DNA of 64,000 nucleotides, taken from positions 620,001 through 684,000 of the forward strand of contig NZ_CP009888.1 of assembly GCF_000788395.1 (NCBI RefSeq). Reading direction: 5' to 3'. The DNA comes from Pseudoalteromonas piratica. Its GTDB lineage: Bacteria; Pseudomonadota; Gammaproteobacteria; Enterobacterales; Alteromonadaceae. This document shows positions 37,092 to 45,716 of the stretch, one piece after another. The number at the start of each line of letters is the position of its first letter. Position 1 is the first letter of the stretch. Below the pieces are notes generated by a model, which saw nothing but the letters and a program-made list of their open reading frames with translations, did not search any database and was not told the origin of the DNA. The position numbers and the translations under genes were made by a program.

Positions 37092-37271
37092 ATGAAAGAC
37101 AATTACCAAGACATAAATAATCAAGAGCCGCTGAATTCAGATCTTGAACACAGCGAAGATAGCCAACACAAGCGAGAAGTGAAAAAACGCTTAGAAGATA
37201 TTTTAGAACAAAAGCGCCTGCTCAAATCCATTGGTATGGATGAAACACATAACTATTGGGATGAGCTCTAA
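37092..37271 (+). CDS. Small PA3496-family-like protein, 59 aa
   Basis: A short soluble protein with an acidic, glutamine-rich N-terminus and a basic helix (KREVKKRLEDILEQKRLLKSIG) near the C-terminus, as in the PA3496-type family that is linked to envelope integrity. The ATG at 37092 follows AGGGTG; an ATG at 37077 has no site. Its stop overlaps the convergent MarR gene by four bases (CTAA). Confidence 0.7.
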   Translation: MKDNYQDINNQEPLNSDLEHSEDSQHKREVKKRLEDILEQKRLLKSIGMDETHNYWDEL

Positions 37272-37708
37272 AACTGGTCGTTGAGCTTATCCATTAAGTC
37301 ACCCAATAACACTTTTAATTGCTTTGCTTTTTCAAGGTCCAACCCGACTTTATCAACTAATTGTGAAGGCAAGCAAGAAAGGCTCTGCTGTAAAGCATGG
37401 CCATGTTGGGTTAAAAAAATACGTACTTTGCGTTCATCCCATTCATCGCGGCGGCGCTCTATTAAATCACTTTGTTCCATGCGTTTTAAAATTGGCGTTA
37501 GCGTGTTGTTATTTAAAATAGCTTGCTGACCTATCTCTCCTACTGTAACACCATCTTGTTGCCACAAAATCAATAGAATTACGTACTGGGGATAGGTCAA
37601 CTTATGCTTATCCAACTCTGGCTGATATAGCCGCGTCACCAAGCGTGACGCAGCATAAATCGGAAAGCAAAGTTGGTTTTCTAATAATTGATCAGCATTA
37701 CTGGCCAT
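37268..37708 (-). CDS. ohrR: OhrR-type MarR-family peroxide sensor/regulator
   Basis: A 146-residue MarR-family repressor. Residues about 45-100 form the winged helix. Cys14 in QLCFPIYAAS occupies the place of the reactive cysteine of OhrR, which is oxidised by organic peroxides and releases the DNA. It lies just two bases behind the gpx gene on the same strand, so it should repress its own operon. In the classical arrangement ohrR accompanies ohr; here the partner is gpx. Confidence 0.85.
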   Translation of the reverse strand: MASNADQLLENQLCFPIYAASRLVTRLYQPELDKHKLTYPQYVILLILWQQDGVTVGEIGQQAILNNNTLTPILKRMEQSDLIERRRDEWDERKVRIFLTQHGHALQQSLSCLPSQLVDKVGLDLEKAKQLKVLLGDLMDKLNDQF

Positions 37709-37710
37709 GG

Positions 37711-38193
37711 CTACTGCGCCAAAGCTTGTTCAATGTACTTTTCTAATGCTTCAGGTTTTGTGGTAGGCGCAAAACGCTTTAACGGCTTGCCATCACGGCC
37801 AATCAAAAATTTAGTGAAATTCCATTTAATTTTATTGCCCAAAATGCCGCTTAACTCAGTGCGTAAATATTTATAAAGCGGGTGACTGTTTTCACCATTT
37901 ACATCTATTTTTTCAGTCATCGTAAAATCAACGCCATAGTTAATTAAACACTCGCCTTGAATTTGTTCGGCGCTACCAGGCTCTTGTTGACCAAATTGAT
38001 TGCATGGGCAGCCAATAATAACCAGCCCTTTATCACTGTATTTTTTGTGAAGTGCTTGTAGTCCTTCGTATTGTGGCGTAAGCCCGCACTTGCTAGCAGT
38101 ATTAACCACTAATACTGCTTTGCCCTGATACTCTGAAAAATCGATTTTTTGCCCTTGCAGGCTATTAATGCTTAATTGATAAAACGGTGTCAT
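37711..38193 (-). CDS. Glutathione peroxidase-family peroxidase (cytoplasmic)
   Basis: A 160-residue canonical GPx-type thiol peroxidase without a signal peptide. The catalytic set is visible: NTASKCGLTPQY (Cys), GCPCNQFGQQEP (Gln) and KWNFTKFLI (Trp, Asn). It removes organic or hydrogen peroxide, probably with thioredoxin. It is the first gene of a two-gene operon with ohrR and lies behind a palindrome. Confidence 0.92.
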   Translation of the reverse strand: MTPFYQLSINSLQGQKIDFSEYQGKAVLVVNTASKCGLTPQYEGLQALHKKYSDKGLVIIGCPCNQFGQQEPGSAEQIQGECLINYGVDFTMTEKIDVNGENSHPLYKYLRTELSGILGNKIKWNFTKFLIGRDGKPLKRFAPTTKPEALEKYIEQALAQ

Positions 38194-38223
38194 ATGCTTT
38201 CTCCTCTATTGCAGTAAAATATA

Positions 38224-38233
38224 TCGTGCACGA
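38224..38233. promoter_or_regulatory. TCGTGCACGA palindrome upstream of gpx-ohrR
   Basis: A perfect 10-bp palindrome 31 bases before the gpx start codon. Its position is compatible with an operator, but known OhrR sites are more AT-rich, so identity is uncertain. Confidence 0.3.
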
Positions 38234-38268
38234 CACAATCGCGCAATAATAGTTCAAAAATTGAAGTA

Positions 38269-39141
38269 TTAATCTTGATTAAACTCTGCAATTAAAAAAT
38301 CGATCAACAAACGCACACGTAACGGCATTAAATCGCGATTTGGGTAAACTAACCACGAAGCGTTATCAGCAACTTGATAGGGCGCTAATAAACTGACTAA
38401 TCGCCCATTTGAGACATATTCCTCAACAATATCTTGCGCAAGGTGCGCAATACCCAAACCCGTCAAGCATGCCTGTAGTAGCGCCTCACCATTGTTGCTG
38501 CGCCAGCGGCCGGAAATTTTATATTCTTTGATAGCGCCATCAACTTTAAAGCGCCAGCGATTAGTGACCGCATACAAGCAATTATGCTCTATAAGCTGCT
38601 CAGGATGAGTGGGGGCGCCAAACTGTGTTAGATAATCGGGTGACGCAACTAGCGTCATAACTCGTGTGGTTAATGGTCGTGCGATTAAATTGGAATCAGC
38701 CATACGACCAAAACGAATCGCTAAATCGACGCCTTCAGAAATTAAGTCAACATTTCGATTATTAAAGTCCATCACCATAGATACCTGAGTATAACGCTGA
38801 CAAAACTGTGCTAATTTAGGTGCGACGTGCTTTGCCGCAAAATCACCTGCACACGACACGCGAATAGTACCTTTAGGCTCTTGTTGCTCACCTTGCAGTG
38901 CTAGATTGGCTTCTTCCATAGCCGATTGGATAGAGCTAAGTGATGCAGCATATTGTTGCCCTGCCTCGGTTAACTTCAATGAACGGGTTGTACGCTTTAG
39001 CAGTGCCACCCCCAAACGGGATTCCAACTGAGCAACACTGCGACTGACATGTGATGTTGAGACATCTAAAATTTTTGCCGCACGAGTAAAGCTGCCATTT
39101 TCAACAACCGCTAAGAACTCATTAATACCCTGCCAATCCAT
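38269..39141 (-). CDS. LysR-family transcriptional regulator
   Basis: A protein of about 290 residues. The N-terminal helix-turn-helix is at about 3-60 (SFTRAAKILDVSTSHVSRSVAQLESRLG) and the C-terminal periplasmic-binding-like effector domain at about 90-290. It is divergent from the alcohol dehydrogenase gene, as usual for LysR regulators and their targets. The ATG at 39141 has GTGGAG upstream; a GTG at 39147 is an alternative. Confidence 0.88.
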   Translation of the reverse strand: MDWQGINEFLAVVENGSFTRAAKILDVSTSHVSRSVAQLESRLGVALLKRTTRSLKLTEAGQQYAASLSSIQSAMEEANLALQGEQQEPKGTIRVSCAGDFAAKHVAPKLAQFCQRYTQVSMVMDFNNRNVDLISEGVDLAIRFGRMADSNLIARPLTTRVMTLVASPDYLTQFGAPTHPEQLIEHNCLYAVTNRWRFKVDGAIKEYKISGRWRSNNGEALLQACLTGLGIAHLAQDIVEEYVSNGRLVSLLAPYQVADNASWLVYPNRDLMPLRVRLLIDFLIAEFNQD

Positions 39142-39216
39142 ATCCACTCCACAGCAAAAATAAAAACACTATCACAACCATTATTGCACAGATGCAAAAG
39201 TTATTTGTCAATTTGG

Positions 39217-39227
39217 GGGATTATCCC
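39217..39227. promoter_or_regulatory. GGGATTATCCC palindrome between LysR and alcohol dehydrogenase genes
   Basis: A perfect palindrome with one central base, 56 bases before the dehydrogenase start codon, in the shared divergent promoter region. Typical LysR boxes are T-N11-A, so it may belong to another regulator. Confidence 0.3.
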
Positions 39228-39282
39228 TGTGTTGTTACACGCTAAACTGGCCTTAATTACCGTACCTAATTGAGGCAATATC

Positions 39283-40434
39283 ATGGAATTTAGTTTTGTA
39301 AATCCAACGAAAATTATTTTTGGTCAAGGCCAAATCGCAACAATTCAACAGGAAATCCCTTCATCTGCCAAAGTGATGATCATTTATGGTGGTGGCAGTA
39401 TTAAGCAAAATGGCATTTATCAGCAAGTAGTTGATGCGCTAAGCGAACATCAGGTGGTTGAATTTTCTGGTATTGAGCCAAATCCAAGCTATGAAACAGC
39501 TATGCGCGCTGTTGCACAAATTAAAGAGCACAACATTGATTATTTACTTGCCGTAGGCGGTGGTTCTGTCATTGATGGTACTAAGTTTATTGCTGCAGCA
39601 GCAAAATTTGATGGCAAGCCATGGGATATTCTGGCAAAAGCCGCAGAGGTAACCGACGCTTTACCTATCGGTGTGGTACTGACACTGCCAGCAACTGGTT
39701 CAGAATCGAATAGCTACTCGGTTGTTTCGAAACTCGACAGCAACGATAAACTGCCGTTCTTTAGCGAAAAAGTACAACCTAAATTTGCTGTGCTAGATGC
39801 GCAAGTAACCAAAACGCTACCTGAAAGACAACTGGCCAACGGTATTGTTGATGCGTTTGTTCATGTAATGGAGCAATACCTCACATTTGACCACGGCGCA
39901 AAAGTACAAGATCGTTTCGCTGAAGGCTTATTACATACACTCATCGAAGAAGGCCCTCGTGTGTTTGCTGAACCAGACAATATGGAGGTTCGTGAAAACC
40001 TAATGTGGTCAGCGACCATGGCATTAAACGGCCTGATTGGTGCAGGTGTACCACAAGATTGGTCAACCCATATGCTAGGTCATGAAATTACGGCGCTTTA
40101 TGGTTTAGACCATGCACAAACGTTAGCCATAGTGTTACCACGAATGATGCATGCAATGCGCCAACAAAAAGAAGCTAAATTACTGCAATATGCTGAACGT
40201 ATTTGGGGCATTTCAGAGCAAGATAATAACATTGCCATTGATCTAGCAATCGAAAAGACAGTGGCATTTTTCCACTCAGTAAACATGCCAACACGCTTTA
40301 GCGATTACCAATTAGGCGAAGAAATCGTGGATGCGATTGTTGAGCAACTTGAACGACATGGTATGGTTGCTCTCGGTGAAAACCAACAAGTCACACTCGA
40401 TATTAGCCGTGAAGTACTTAAGGCATCGCTCTAA
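39283..40434 (+). CDS. Iron-containing alcohol/aldehyde dehydrogenase (YqhD-like)
   Basis: A 383-residue cytoplasmic Fe/Zn-dependent dehydrogenase, the group to which NADPH-dependent YqhD belongs. Seen are the nucleotide-binding GGGSIKQNG, the AVGGGSVIDGTKFI motif, the GSESNSYSV region, and metal-binding histidines in AFVHVMEQYLTF, HMLGHEI and GLDHAQ. It probably reduces reactive aldehydes. The LysR gene is divergent. Confidence 0.9.
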   Translation: MEFSFVNPTKIIFGQGQIATIQQEIPSSAKVMIIYGGGSIKQNGIYQQVVDALSEHQVVEFSGIEPNPSYETAMRAVAQIKEHNIDYLLAVGGGSVIDGTKFIAAAAKFDGKPWDILAKAAEVTDALPIGVVLTLPATGSESNSYSVVSKLDSNDKLPFFSEKVQPKFAVLDAQVTKTLPERQLANGIVDAFVHVMEQYLTFDHGAKVQDRFAEGLLHTLIEEGPRVFAEPDNMEVRENLMWSATMALNGLIGAGVPQDWSTHMLGHEITALYGLDHAQTLAIVLPRMMHAMRQQKEAKLLQYAERIWGISEQDNNIAIDLAIEKTVAFFHSVNMPTRFSDYQLGEEIVDAIVEQLERHGMVALGENQQVTLDISREVLKASL

Positions 40435-40443
40435 AGACACAAC

Positions 40444-40473
40444 AAGCTCTAACTGAAAATTCAGTTAGAGCTT
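40444..40473. terminator. Stem-loop between alcohol dehydrogenase and azlD
   Basis: AAGCTCTAACTGAA (40444-40457) pairs with TTCAGTTAGAGCTT (40460-40473). T-runs are poor, and the azlD stop codon lies inside the stem. Confidence 0.6.
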
Positions 40474-40767
40474 TAATAAAAAGAACACCACTAAACTTAC
40501 AACCGTAGTGATGTATAAATTCTTAAAGCGATATGCCAGTAACACCGCCACACAGGCAGCAATTAAATAGGGATTATTCAATGAAATCGCCAGCTTGCCT
40601 TCTTGCACAAACACAATGGGCACCCAAATAGCGGTTAATACACAAGGTGCACTAAAGCTTAAAAAGCGTTGCATTTTCGGCCCTATGCTAAACGGTAGGC
40701 GTTTAGATAAAAATAAAAAGCGTGTTGTAAAAGTAACGCATGCCATCAGTAAAATAATTTCTATCAC
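40465..40767 (-). CDS. azlD: AzlD-family membrane protein
   Basis: A 100-residue protein with about four hydrophobic segments, the small partner of AzlC in branched-chain amino-acid or azaleucine export. The family features ITFTTRFLFLSKRLP-like (here VTFTTRFLFLSKRLP) and PCVLTAIW are present. Its start overlaps the azlC stop by four bases (ATGA type), so the two are translationally coupled. Confidence 0.88.
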   Translation of the reverse strand: MIEIILLMACVTFTTRFLFLSKRLPFSIGPKMQRFLSFSAPCVLTAIWVPIVFVQEGKLAISLNNPYLIAACVAVLLAYRFKNLYITTVVSLVVFFLLKL

Positions 40768-41447
40768 TTCTCACCTCGTTTACTGGCAAGTGCATAACCC
40801 ACACTCATTCCTAACAAAGCAGCAAATATTAACCCCAGCTCAACTTGCCACAATTTGAATACCACGATGCTAACTGCCGAAGCTAAACATGCAAATAAGG
40901 TTGGCCAATTAGTAATACTCGGAATCACTAAGGCAATAAAAATAGATGCGATGGCAAAATCTAAACCCATCTGAGTTAAGTCAGGCAACATGGCGCCAGC
41001 AACCACGCCAATCAAGGTCCAAATATTCCATGCGATATAAAAACTACCACCAGCAACTAACGCATATACCAAGCGAATTTTGCCTTGGTAAGCACGACTA
41101 TGATGGGAAAATGCAAACAACTCGTCGGTTAATAAGAAACCTAAACTTAATCGCCATTTTAGCGGTTTATCAATTAACTTGTGTCGCACACTCAAGCCAT
41201 ACAAAAAGTGACGCGCACTGATAATAAAAGTGGTAACTAAAATGGTGATAAGTGATGCATTGCCAACAATTAACTCGATTGCTACCAACTGCGCTGAACC
41301 AGCAAACACTAACAGCGACATTAACTGGGCTTCTAATGGACTGAACCCAGATTGCACGGCAAGTGAGCCACATAAAATTCCCCATGGGATCACCGCTAAA
41401 TTGAGCGGTAACATGTCCCAAAAACCTTTAGCGATTGCTGTTTTCAT
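40764..41447 (-). CDS. azlC: AzlC-family permease
   Basis: A 227-residue inner-membrane protein of the AzlC family, the large subunit of a presumed branched-chain amino-acid exporter. Conserved parts are PWGILCGSLAVQSGFSPLEAQLMSLLVFAGSAQLVAIEL and HFLYGLSV. About six to seven membrane helices follow. It overlaps the upstream AraC gene by 20 bases. Confidence 0.9.
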   Translation of the reverse strand: MKTAIAKGFWDMLPLNLAVIPWGILCGSLAVQSGFSPLEAQLMSLLVFAGSAQLVAIELIVGNASLITILVTTFIISARHFLYGLSVRHKLIDKPLKWRLSLGFLLTDELFAFSHHSRAYQGKIRLVYALVAGGSFYIAWNIWTLIGVVAGAMLPDLTQMGLDFAIASIFIALVIPSITNWPTLFACLASAVSIVVFKLWQVELGLIFAALLGMSVGYALASKRGEK

Positions 41448-42255
41448 TTATTGCCTTGCTGTACTGCTTTGGGGTTAACCCCATATTCTTTTTAAAATAA
41501 CGGTGAAAATGACTTTGATCGTAAAAACCAACTGCCACTGCAACCTCATTAATAGCAAGTCCAGAGCGTAACATTTGCTTTGCCCGATTAACACGGAATT
41601 GCGTTTGATAGGCATGTGGAGTCATCCCTGTTTCCGCTTTAAATTGTCGAATAAAGTGAAAGGGACTCATATTGGCAATTGCAGCCAGCTGTGTAAGACT
41701 TATATTATCGAAGTAATAATCTCGCAAGTAATCAAGCGCTGTGGCTAATTGGGGTTTCCGTGATATGCCGCGTAAGCAAAATGAACGCTTATTGTGGCGA
41801 GTTATTAGATTAATTAGCAGTTGATAAAGCGCTGACTGTTTAGCTAATGTGCTTTTTTCAGTCGCGAGTAAATCAAAAGTTTGTGCCATTTGCTTTGCCA
41901 GCACAGGATCGAACACCACCGCTTGATCAAAATAAGGAGCGCCTAATTGCGTTTCACCAATATCATGGGTCAGGCCTTCAAATAACCCAGGTGTTGGGTA
42001 CATAGCACGGTAACCCCAGCCTTGTTCGGTGGCAGTTTGGCCGTTATGCACCTGATCTGCGTTAACTAAAATAATACTGCTCGCTGGCGCAACATGATTA
42101 GCACCACTGCGGAAGAAGCGCTGCGCGCCGTTTTCAATTAACCCTATGGTGTACCCCTCATGACTATGGCGAGCAAAATTCTGCTGCTTGTATTGTGCTT
42201 GCAGAACTTCTAAACCATTTAATTCATGATGATATTGAAAAACCGTTTTTTCCAT
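41428..42255 (-). CDS. AraC-family regulator of the azlCD operon
   Basis: A 275-residue AraC-type regulator with an N-terminal cupin sensor (HSHEGYTIGLIENG, about 30-45) and a C-terminal double helix-turn-helix (ISLTQLAAIANMSPFHFIRQF and INEVAVAVGFYDQSHFHRYF). It is the first gene of the operon with azlC and azlD, so it probably controls exporter expression in response to an amino acid. The effector is not evident. Confidence 0.88.
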   Translation of the reverse strand: MEKTVFQYHHELNGLEVLQAQYKQQNFARHSHEGYTIGLIENGAQRFFRSGANHVAPASSIILVNADQVHNGQTATEQGWGYRAMYPTPGLFEGLTHDIGETQLGAPYFDQAVVFDPVLAKQMAQTFDLLATEKSTLAKQSALYQLLINLITRHNKRSFCLRGISRKPQLATALDYLRDYYFDNISLTQLAAIANMSPFHFIRQFKAETGMTPHAYQTQFRVNRAKQMLRSGLAINEVAVAVGFYDQSHFHRYFKKNMGLTPKQYSKAINENSNR

Positions 42256-42388
42256 TAATGAGACTTATTATTTCGATATTCTCTGTTATCTAAGGCGTTA
42301 TTACGTCTTAAAATATTTAGCGATAGTGTCAGTATAACTAAGTAAATTTTTAAAAATTGTACAAAATTGCTCGATAGCATTTTTCGTA

Positions 42389-42399
42389 ACGTTTAACGT
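42389..42399. promoter_or_regulatory. ACGTTTAACGT palindrome upstream of cytochrome b561 gene
   Basis: A palindrome with one central base in the divergent space between the AraC gene and the b561 gene. A candidate operator only. Confidence 0.25.
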
Positions 42400-42482
42400 A
42401 TTTACTTACCGAATCTAGCTGATTTATGGCAACATATCTTTATTCTTATGTCAGTTATTGAAGAATATTGTCAGGGGGCGAT

Positions 42483-43136
42483 ATGCAAAAAACACAAGTA
42501 TGGGATGGTTTTATCCGCTTTTTCCATTGGAGTATGGTCGCACTGATCGCACTTCTATATTATTCAGCTGAAAACAGTCTAATGGAATTACATTTTGTCG
42601 CAGGATTTAGCTTGTTCTCGCTTTTGGTGACACGCATTATTTGGGGCGTTATTGGCAGTGACACAGCAAAGTTATCAGCGCTAATTCATTCACCTAAACA
42701 AACATTTGCAGCAATTAAAGGGGCCTCACAAGACGCTCCGGGCCATAATGCAGCAGGTAGTTATATGGTGATCGCGTTTCTCATTCTATTATTAACGCAA
42801 GCAATTACGGGGCTAATGACCACTGACGATATTATGTATGACGGCCCTCTCGTAGCAATGGTGAGTAGTGATTTGTCCACGCTTGCGAGCAGCTTACACC
42901 GTCAAATGTTTGATTTTATTCTTATCGCTATCGCATTACATATTTGTGCAATTGTGGTTTATAAATTGAAAGGTAAAGCGCTCGTCCCACCTATGATTAC
43001 AGGCAAAACATCAGAAAGTTACCCACAAAGCGTCAAAATGAAGAGTGGTTGGATAGGCTTTGTGATTTTTGCTGTTTTACTAGCTGTTTTACTTACCACT
43101 TGGGGTGCGGAGTCAGTACAAACGTTATTGGGATAG
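42483..43136 (+). CDS. Cytochrome b561-family membrane protein
   Basis: A protein of about 217 residues with four membrane helices. Histidines in FHWSM, ELHFVAG, LHRQMF and ALHICAI can bind two b-type hemes. Such proteins transfer electrons between membrane quinones and periplasmic acceptors. The ATG at 42483 has AGGGGGC before it. It is convergent with the cytochrome c' gene across a bidirectional terminator. In related bacteria the two functions are often encoded together. Confidence 0.87.
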   Translation: MQKTQVWDGFIRFFHWSMVALIALLYYSAENSLMELHFVAGFSLFSLLVTRIIWGVIGSDTAKLSALIHSPKQTFAAIKGASQDAPGHNAAGSYMVIAFLILLLTQAITGLMTTDDIMYDGPLVAMVSSDLSTLASSLHRQMFDFILIAIALHICAIVVYKLKGKALVPPMITGKTSESYPQSVKMKSGWIGFVIFAVLLAVLLTTWGAESVQTLLG

Positions 43137-43166
43137 CAGTTAACGTCGCATTTAAACAATTATATT

Positions 43167-43194
43167 AAAAAGGTCAGCAATTGCTGACCTTTTA
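43167..43194. terminator. Bidirectional terminator between cytochrome b561 and cytochrome c' genes
   Basis: AAAAAGGTCAGCAA / TTGCTGACCTTTT, a perfect palindrome with A- and T-flanks. Confidence 0.9.
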
Positions 43195-43220
43195 TATACT
43201 TGAGCATTAATGTGTAGCAA

Positions 43221-43670
43221 TCAGTCTTTAAAAGACTTATGACAGTCTTTACATCCTTTTGCCCATGCACCGAACGCTGGTTTAATCACCGCAGGATCAC
43301 CTGATTGCGCTGCAACAGCTAGTTTGTCAGCATAATCAGCAAAGGCATTGGCTTTTTGCATGAAAGTTTCATTATCAGACCATACTGCTGGCAAAGCAGA
43401 TGTGTCACCTTTCTCAGTGCCCGCATAAAACGCTTCCCAAGGCATTTTTGACAATGCCGCAGCATTGTTAGCACGCATTTGGAATGTTTCAGCATTAAAT
43501 TCAACTTTACCTTTCAACATATCACCCATATTAGCAATTTGAGTGCGGATCAGTTGAAACGCCTGTTGACGGTACTCAATAGCGTCCTCTGCTTCTTTAA
43601 ATGCAGGGTTAGCATTTGCAAGTGCTGGTGCAGCAATCGCAGCAGCTAGAACTAATGTTCTTATTTTCAT
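43221..43670 (-). CDS. Cytochrome c'
   Basis: A 149-residue periplasmic c-type cytochrome with a signal peptide (about 1-20) and a four-helix-bundle pattern. The heme motif CKDCH is near the C-terminus (140-144), as usual for class-II cytochromes c'. These proteins bind nitric oxide and carbon monoxide and protect against nitrosative stress. The cytochrome b561 gene is on the other side of the terminator. Confidence 0.92.
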   Translation of the reverse strand: MKIRTLVLAAAIAAPALANANPAFKEAEDAIEYRQQAFQLIRTQIANMGDMLKGKVEFNAETFQMRANNAAALSKMPWEAFYAGTEKGDTSALPAVWSDNETFMQKANAFADYADKLAVAAQSGDPAVIKPAFGAWAKGCKDCHKSFKD

Positions 43671-43778
43671 AGTTTGCCCCTAATAATTTTTATCGTTCCA
43701 ATTATTACAACATCCCACATGATGCTGCAACTGGAAACGACCAATCCGCGAATTTACGCGTTATAAGTTTCTTTATTA

Positions 43779-44276
43779 TTACCAAAGCACTTTTTCAATG
43801 GTATTGGGTGCTTCACCAATCAATGTGGATACGACACGATTTTGGTTATCTAATAAGATAATACGTGGCACCCCTGCATTGGCAAATTGACTATAAATTT
43901 GACGATTCGGGTCTGCTACCATGGTGAAGTTCGTTGCGAATTTTTCAGAAAAGTTAACTAAACTTTGCGCATTCTCTTCTCGGCCTATGGCAATAATTTG
44001 TAAGTCTGGGTCGGCAATTAATGGAGAGGCCATTAACTGTTTCACAAAACGCTGCGAGTCACTGCACCAGGTGGCAAACAGTAATACAAGTTTACGTTTA
44101 TCTTCTGCCAGCGCCACAAGCTCACCTTGTGCGTTGGTAAACTGAGTGATAGGAAATGTCTGTCCTTGTGTTATATAAGTTTCATAATTTGGCTTTTGAT
44201 AGGTAACTTGGTTGTTTTCTGTTTGAGCACAGCCAAATAGTGTCGCCACTAGGGCCAGTGGTAAAAGCTTTTTCAT
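43779..44276 (-). CDS. Thioredoxin-like lipoprotein with one active-site cysteine
   Basis: A 165-residue lipoprotein (lipobox TLFGC, Cys16) with a thioredoxin/TlpA-type fold. The position of the C-x-x-C motif reads ATWCSDSQ, so the second cysteine is replaced by serine. The cis-proline loop (AGVPRII) is kept. It is monothiol-like: it may act as a peroxidase or isomerase rather than a reductase, or bind a partner. It stands alone beside the cytochrome c' gene. Confidence 0.78.
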   Translation of the reverse strand: MKKLLPLALVATLFGCAQTENNQVTYQKPNYETYITQGQTFPITQFTNAQGELVALAEDKRKLVLLFATWCSDSQRFVKQLMASPLIADPDLQIIAIGREENAQSLVNFSEKFATNFTMVADPNRQIYSQFANAGVPRIILLDNQNRVVSTLIGEAPNTIEKVLW

Positions 44277-44367
44277 TTATATTCCATATAATTATTGCGC
44301 TGGACTCAGTGTTAAAAATTTAGCATCATGCGTCAAGCCATCATCACACAATAATTGAAACCGTTAT

Positions 44368-44790
44368 TTGAGCTACCTTTCGTTATTTTTTACCGCATTT
44401 ATCGCTGCAACCTTACTGCCAACGGCATCTGAAGGCATGCTCGCATACCTGATTCAGCAACAAAATAACATTGCATTACTATGGGTAAGTGCCACCTTAG
44501 GCAATACCCTTGGTAGCTGCGTTAACTGGTGGCTTGGAAAGGAGTTAAATCGCTTTAAAAACAAAAAGTGGTTTGCCGTGTCTGAACAACAACTGGAAAA
44601 AGCGCAAAACAGTTTTAATCGCTATGGCAGAGCGAGTTTGTTATTTGCATGGCTACCAGTAGTTGGCGATCCACTTACATTTATAGCGGGCATTATGCGC
44701 GTGCCCTTTGGTGTTTTTGTTGTACTCGTGTCCATTGGTAAAGCAGTGCGTTACGCCATAGTTATTGCTATGGCGCTGCAATTTATTTAG
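44368..44790 (+). CDS. YqaA-like inner-membrane protein (DedA/SNARE-associated-like), TTG start
   Basis: A 140-residue protein resembling E. coli YqaA. Family blocks are ATLLPTASEG, GNTLGSCVNWWLG, NRYGRASLLFAWLPVVGDPLTFIAGIMR and GKAVRYAIVIAMA. About three membrane helices with re-entrant parts are seen. The start is TTG at 44368, chosen because the N-terminal FFTAFIAATLLP matches the family start. It is convergent with folX, with a four-base stop overlap. Confidence 0.85.
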   Translation: MSYLSLFFTAFIAATLLPTASEGMLAYLIQQQNNIALLWVSATLGNTLGSCVNWWLGKELNRFKNKKWFAVSEQQLEKAQNSFNRYGRASLLFAWLPVVGDPLTFIAGIMRVPFGVFVVLVSIGKAVRYAIVIAMALQFI

Positions 44791-45149
44791 TTTTGCTTTT
44801 GCCATGCAAGTGTGAGCGATACTGAGTCAGCAAAACGCAAGGCATGAGGTTTATCGATTGAGACTTTTGCAAAGGTAACACTCGGATGGCGGTGGCACTC
44901 TTCAAGTACATCTGCCACCAGCTTTTCAAGCAATAAAAAATGGCCATTTTCGACTAATTCAATTACCGCTTTAGTAATCACTTTATAGTTAACGGCTTGA
45001 TCGACCTCATCAGTCACGCACGCCATATCCGCCGGATAGTGCACCTCGATGTTAATGACAACATCTTGCTTTTTTTCCCGCTCTTCGGGATTAAATCCAA
45101 TGTAAGTGCGCAAACGTAAATTGGTGATATTAATTATCGCATTCAGCAT
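44787..45149 (-). CDS. folX: FolX, dihydroneopterin triphosphate 2'-epimerase
   Basis: A 120-residue enzyme very similar to E. coli FolX, with INITNLRLRTYIGF, VVINIEVHYPAD, VNYKVITKAVIELVENG, LLLEKLVADVLE and HALRFADSVSLTL. It epimerises dihydroneopterin triphosphate to the monapterin form. It is the third gene in the folM-folE-folX operon, three bases behind folE. Confidence 0.93.
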   Translation of the reverse strand: MLNAIINITNLRLRTYIGFNPEEREKKQDVVINIEVHYPADMACVTDEVDQAVNYKVITKAVIELVENGHFLLLEKLVADVLEECHRHPSVTFAKVSIDKPHALRFADSVSLTLAWQKQN

Positions 45150-45152
45150 AAA

Positions 45153-45707
45153 TTACCCCTTAACTAACTGCAGAAACTCATTACGAGTTTTAGGATCTTC
45201 TCGGAAGTTACCTAACATAACCGAGGTACGCATTTTAGAGTTTTGTTTTTCTACACCACGCATCATCATGCACATATGCTTGGCTTCAACAATCACACCA
45301 ACACCTTTTGCATTGGTTACTTCTTGCACAGCTTCTGCAATTTGATGAGTAAGTTGCTCTTGGATTTGAAAGCGGCGCGCAAACATATCAACGATACGCG
45401 CAAACTTTGATAAGCCGAGCACTTTGCCATTAGGAATATAAGCAATATGACAACGACCTACAAATGGCAATAAATGGTGCTCACACATGGAATACAACTC
45501 AATATCTTGCACTAATACCATGTCGTCTGCATCGGAACTAAAAACAGCGTTATTGGTAATTTCTTGCAACGTTTGGCGATATCCTTTGGTTAAATATTCC
45601 ATCGCTTTTGCTGCCCGTTTTGGCGTGTCTAGCAAGCCTTCTCGGTTTGGATCTTCGCCAACCGCTTCGATAATTTTGAGGTAGTTTTCAGCTAGTTTCT
45701 TTTCCAT
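45153..45707 (-). CDS. folE: FolE, GTP cyclohydrolase I
   Basis: A 184-residue zinc enzyme that opens GTP to dihydroneopterin triphosphate. It has the zinc-binding [20 protein letters not shown] block, [20 protein letters not shown], and the KHMCMMMRG segment. It lies between folM and folX in the same direction, so its product feeds the epimerase and reductase. Confidence 0.95.
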   Translation of the reverse strand: MEKKLAENYLKIIEAVGEDPNREGLLDTPKRAAKAMEYLTKGYRQTLQEITNNAVFSSDADDMVLVQDIELYSMCEHHLLPFVGRCHIAYIPNGKVLGLSKFARIVDMFARRFQIQEQLTHQIAEAVQEVTNAKGVGVIVEAKHMCMMMRGVEKQNSKMRTSVMLGNFREDPKTRNEFLQLVKG

Positions 45708-45716
45708 TGTCCTGTC

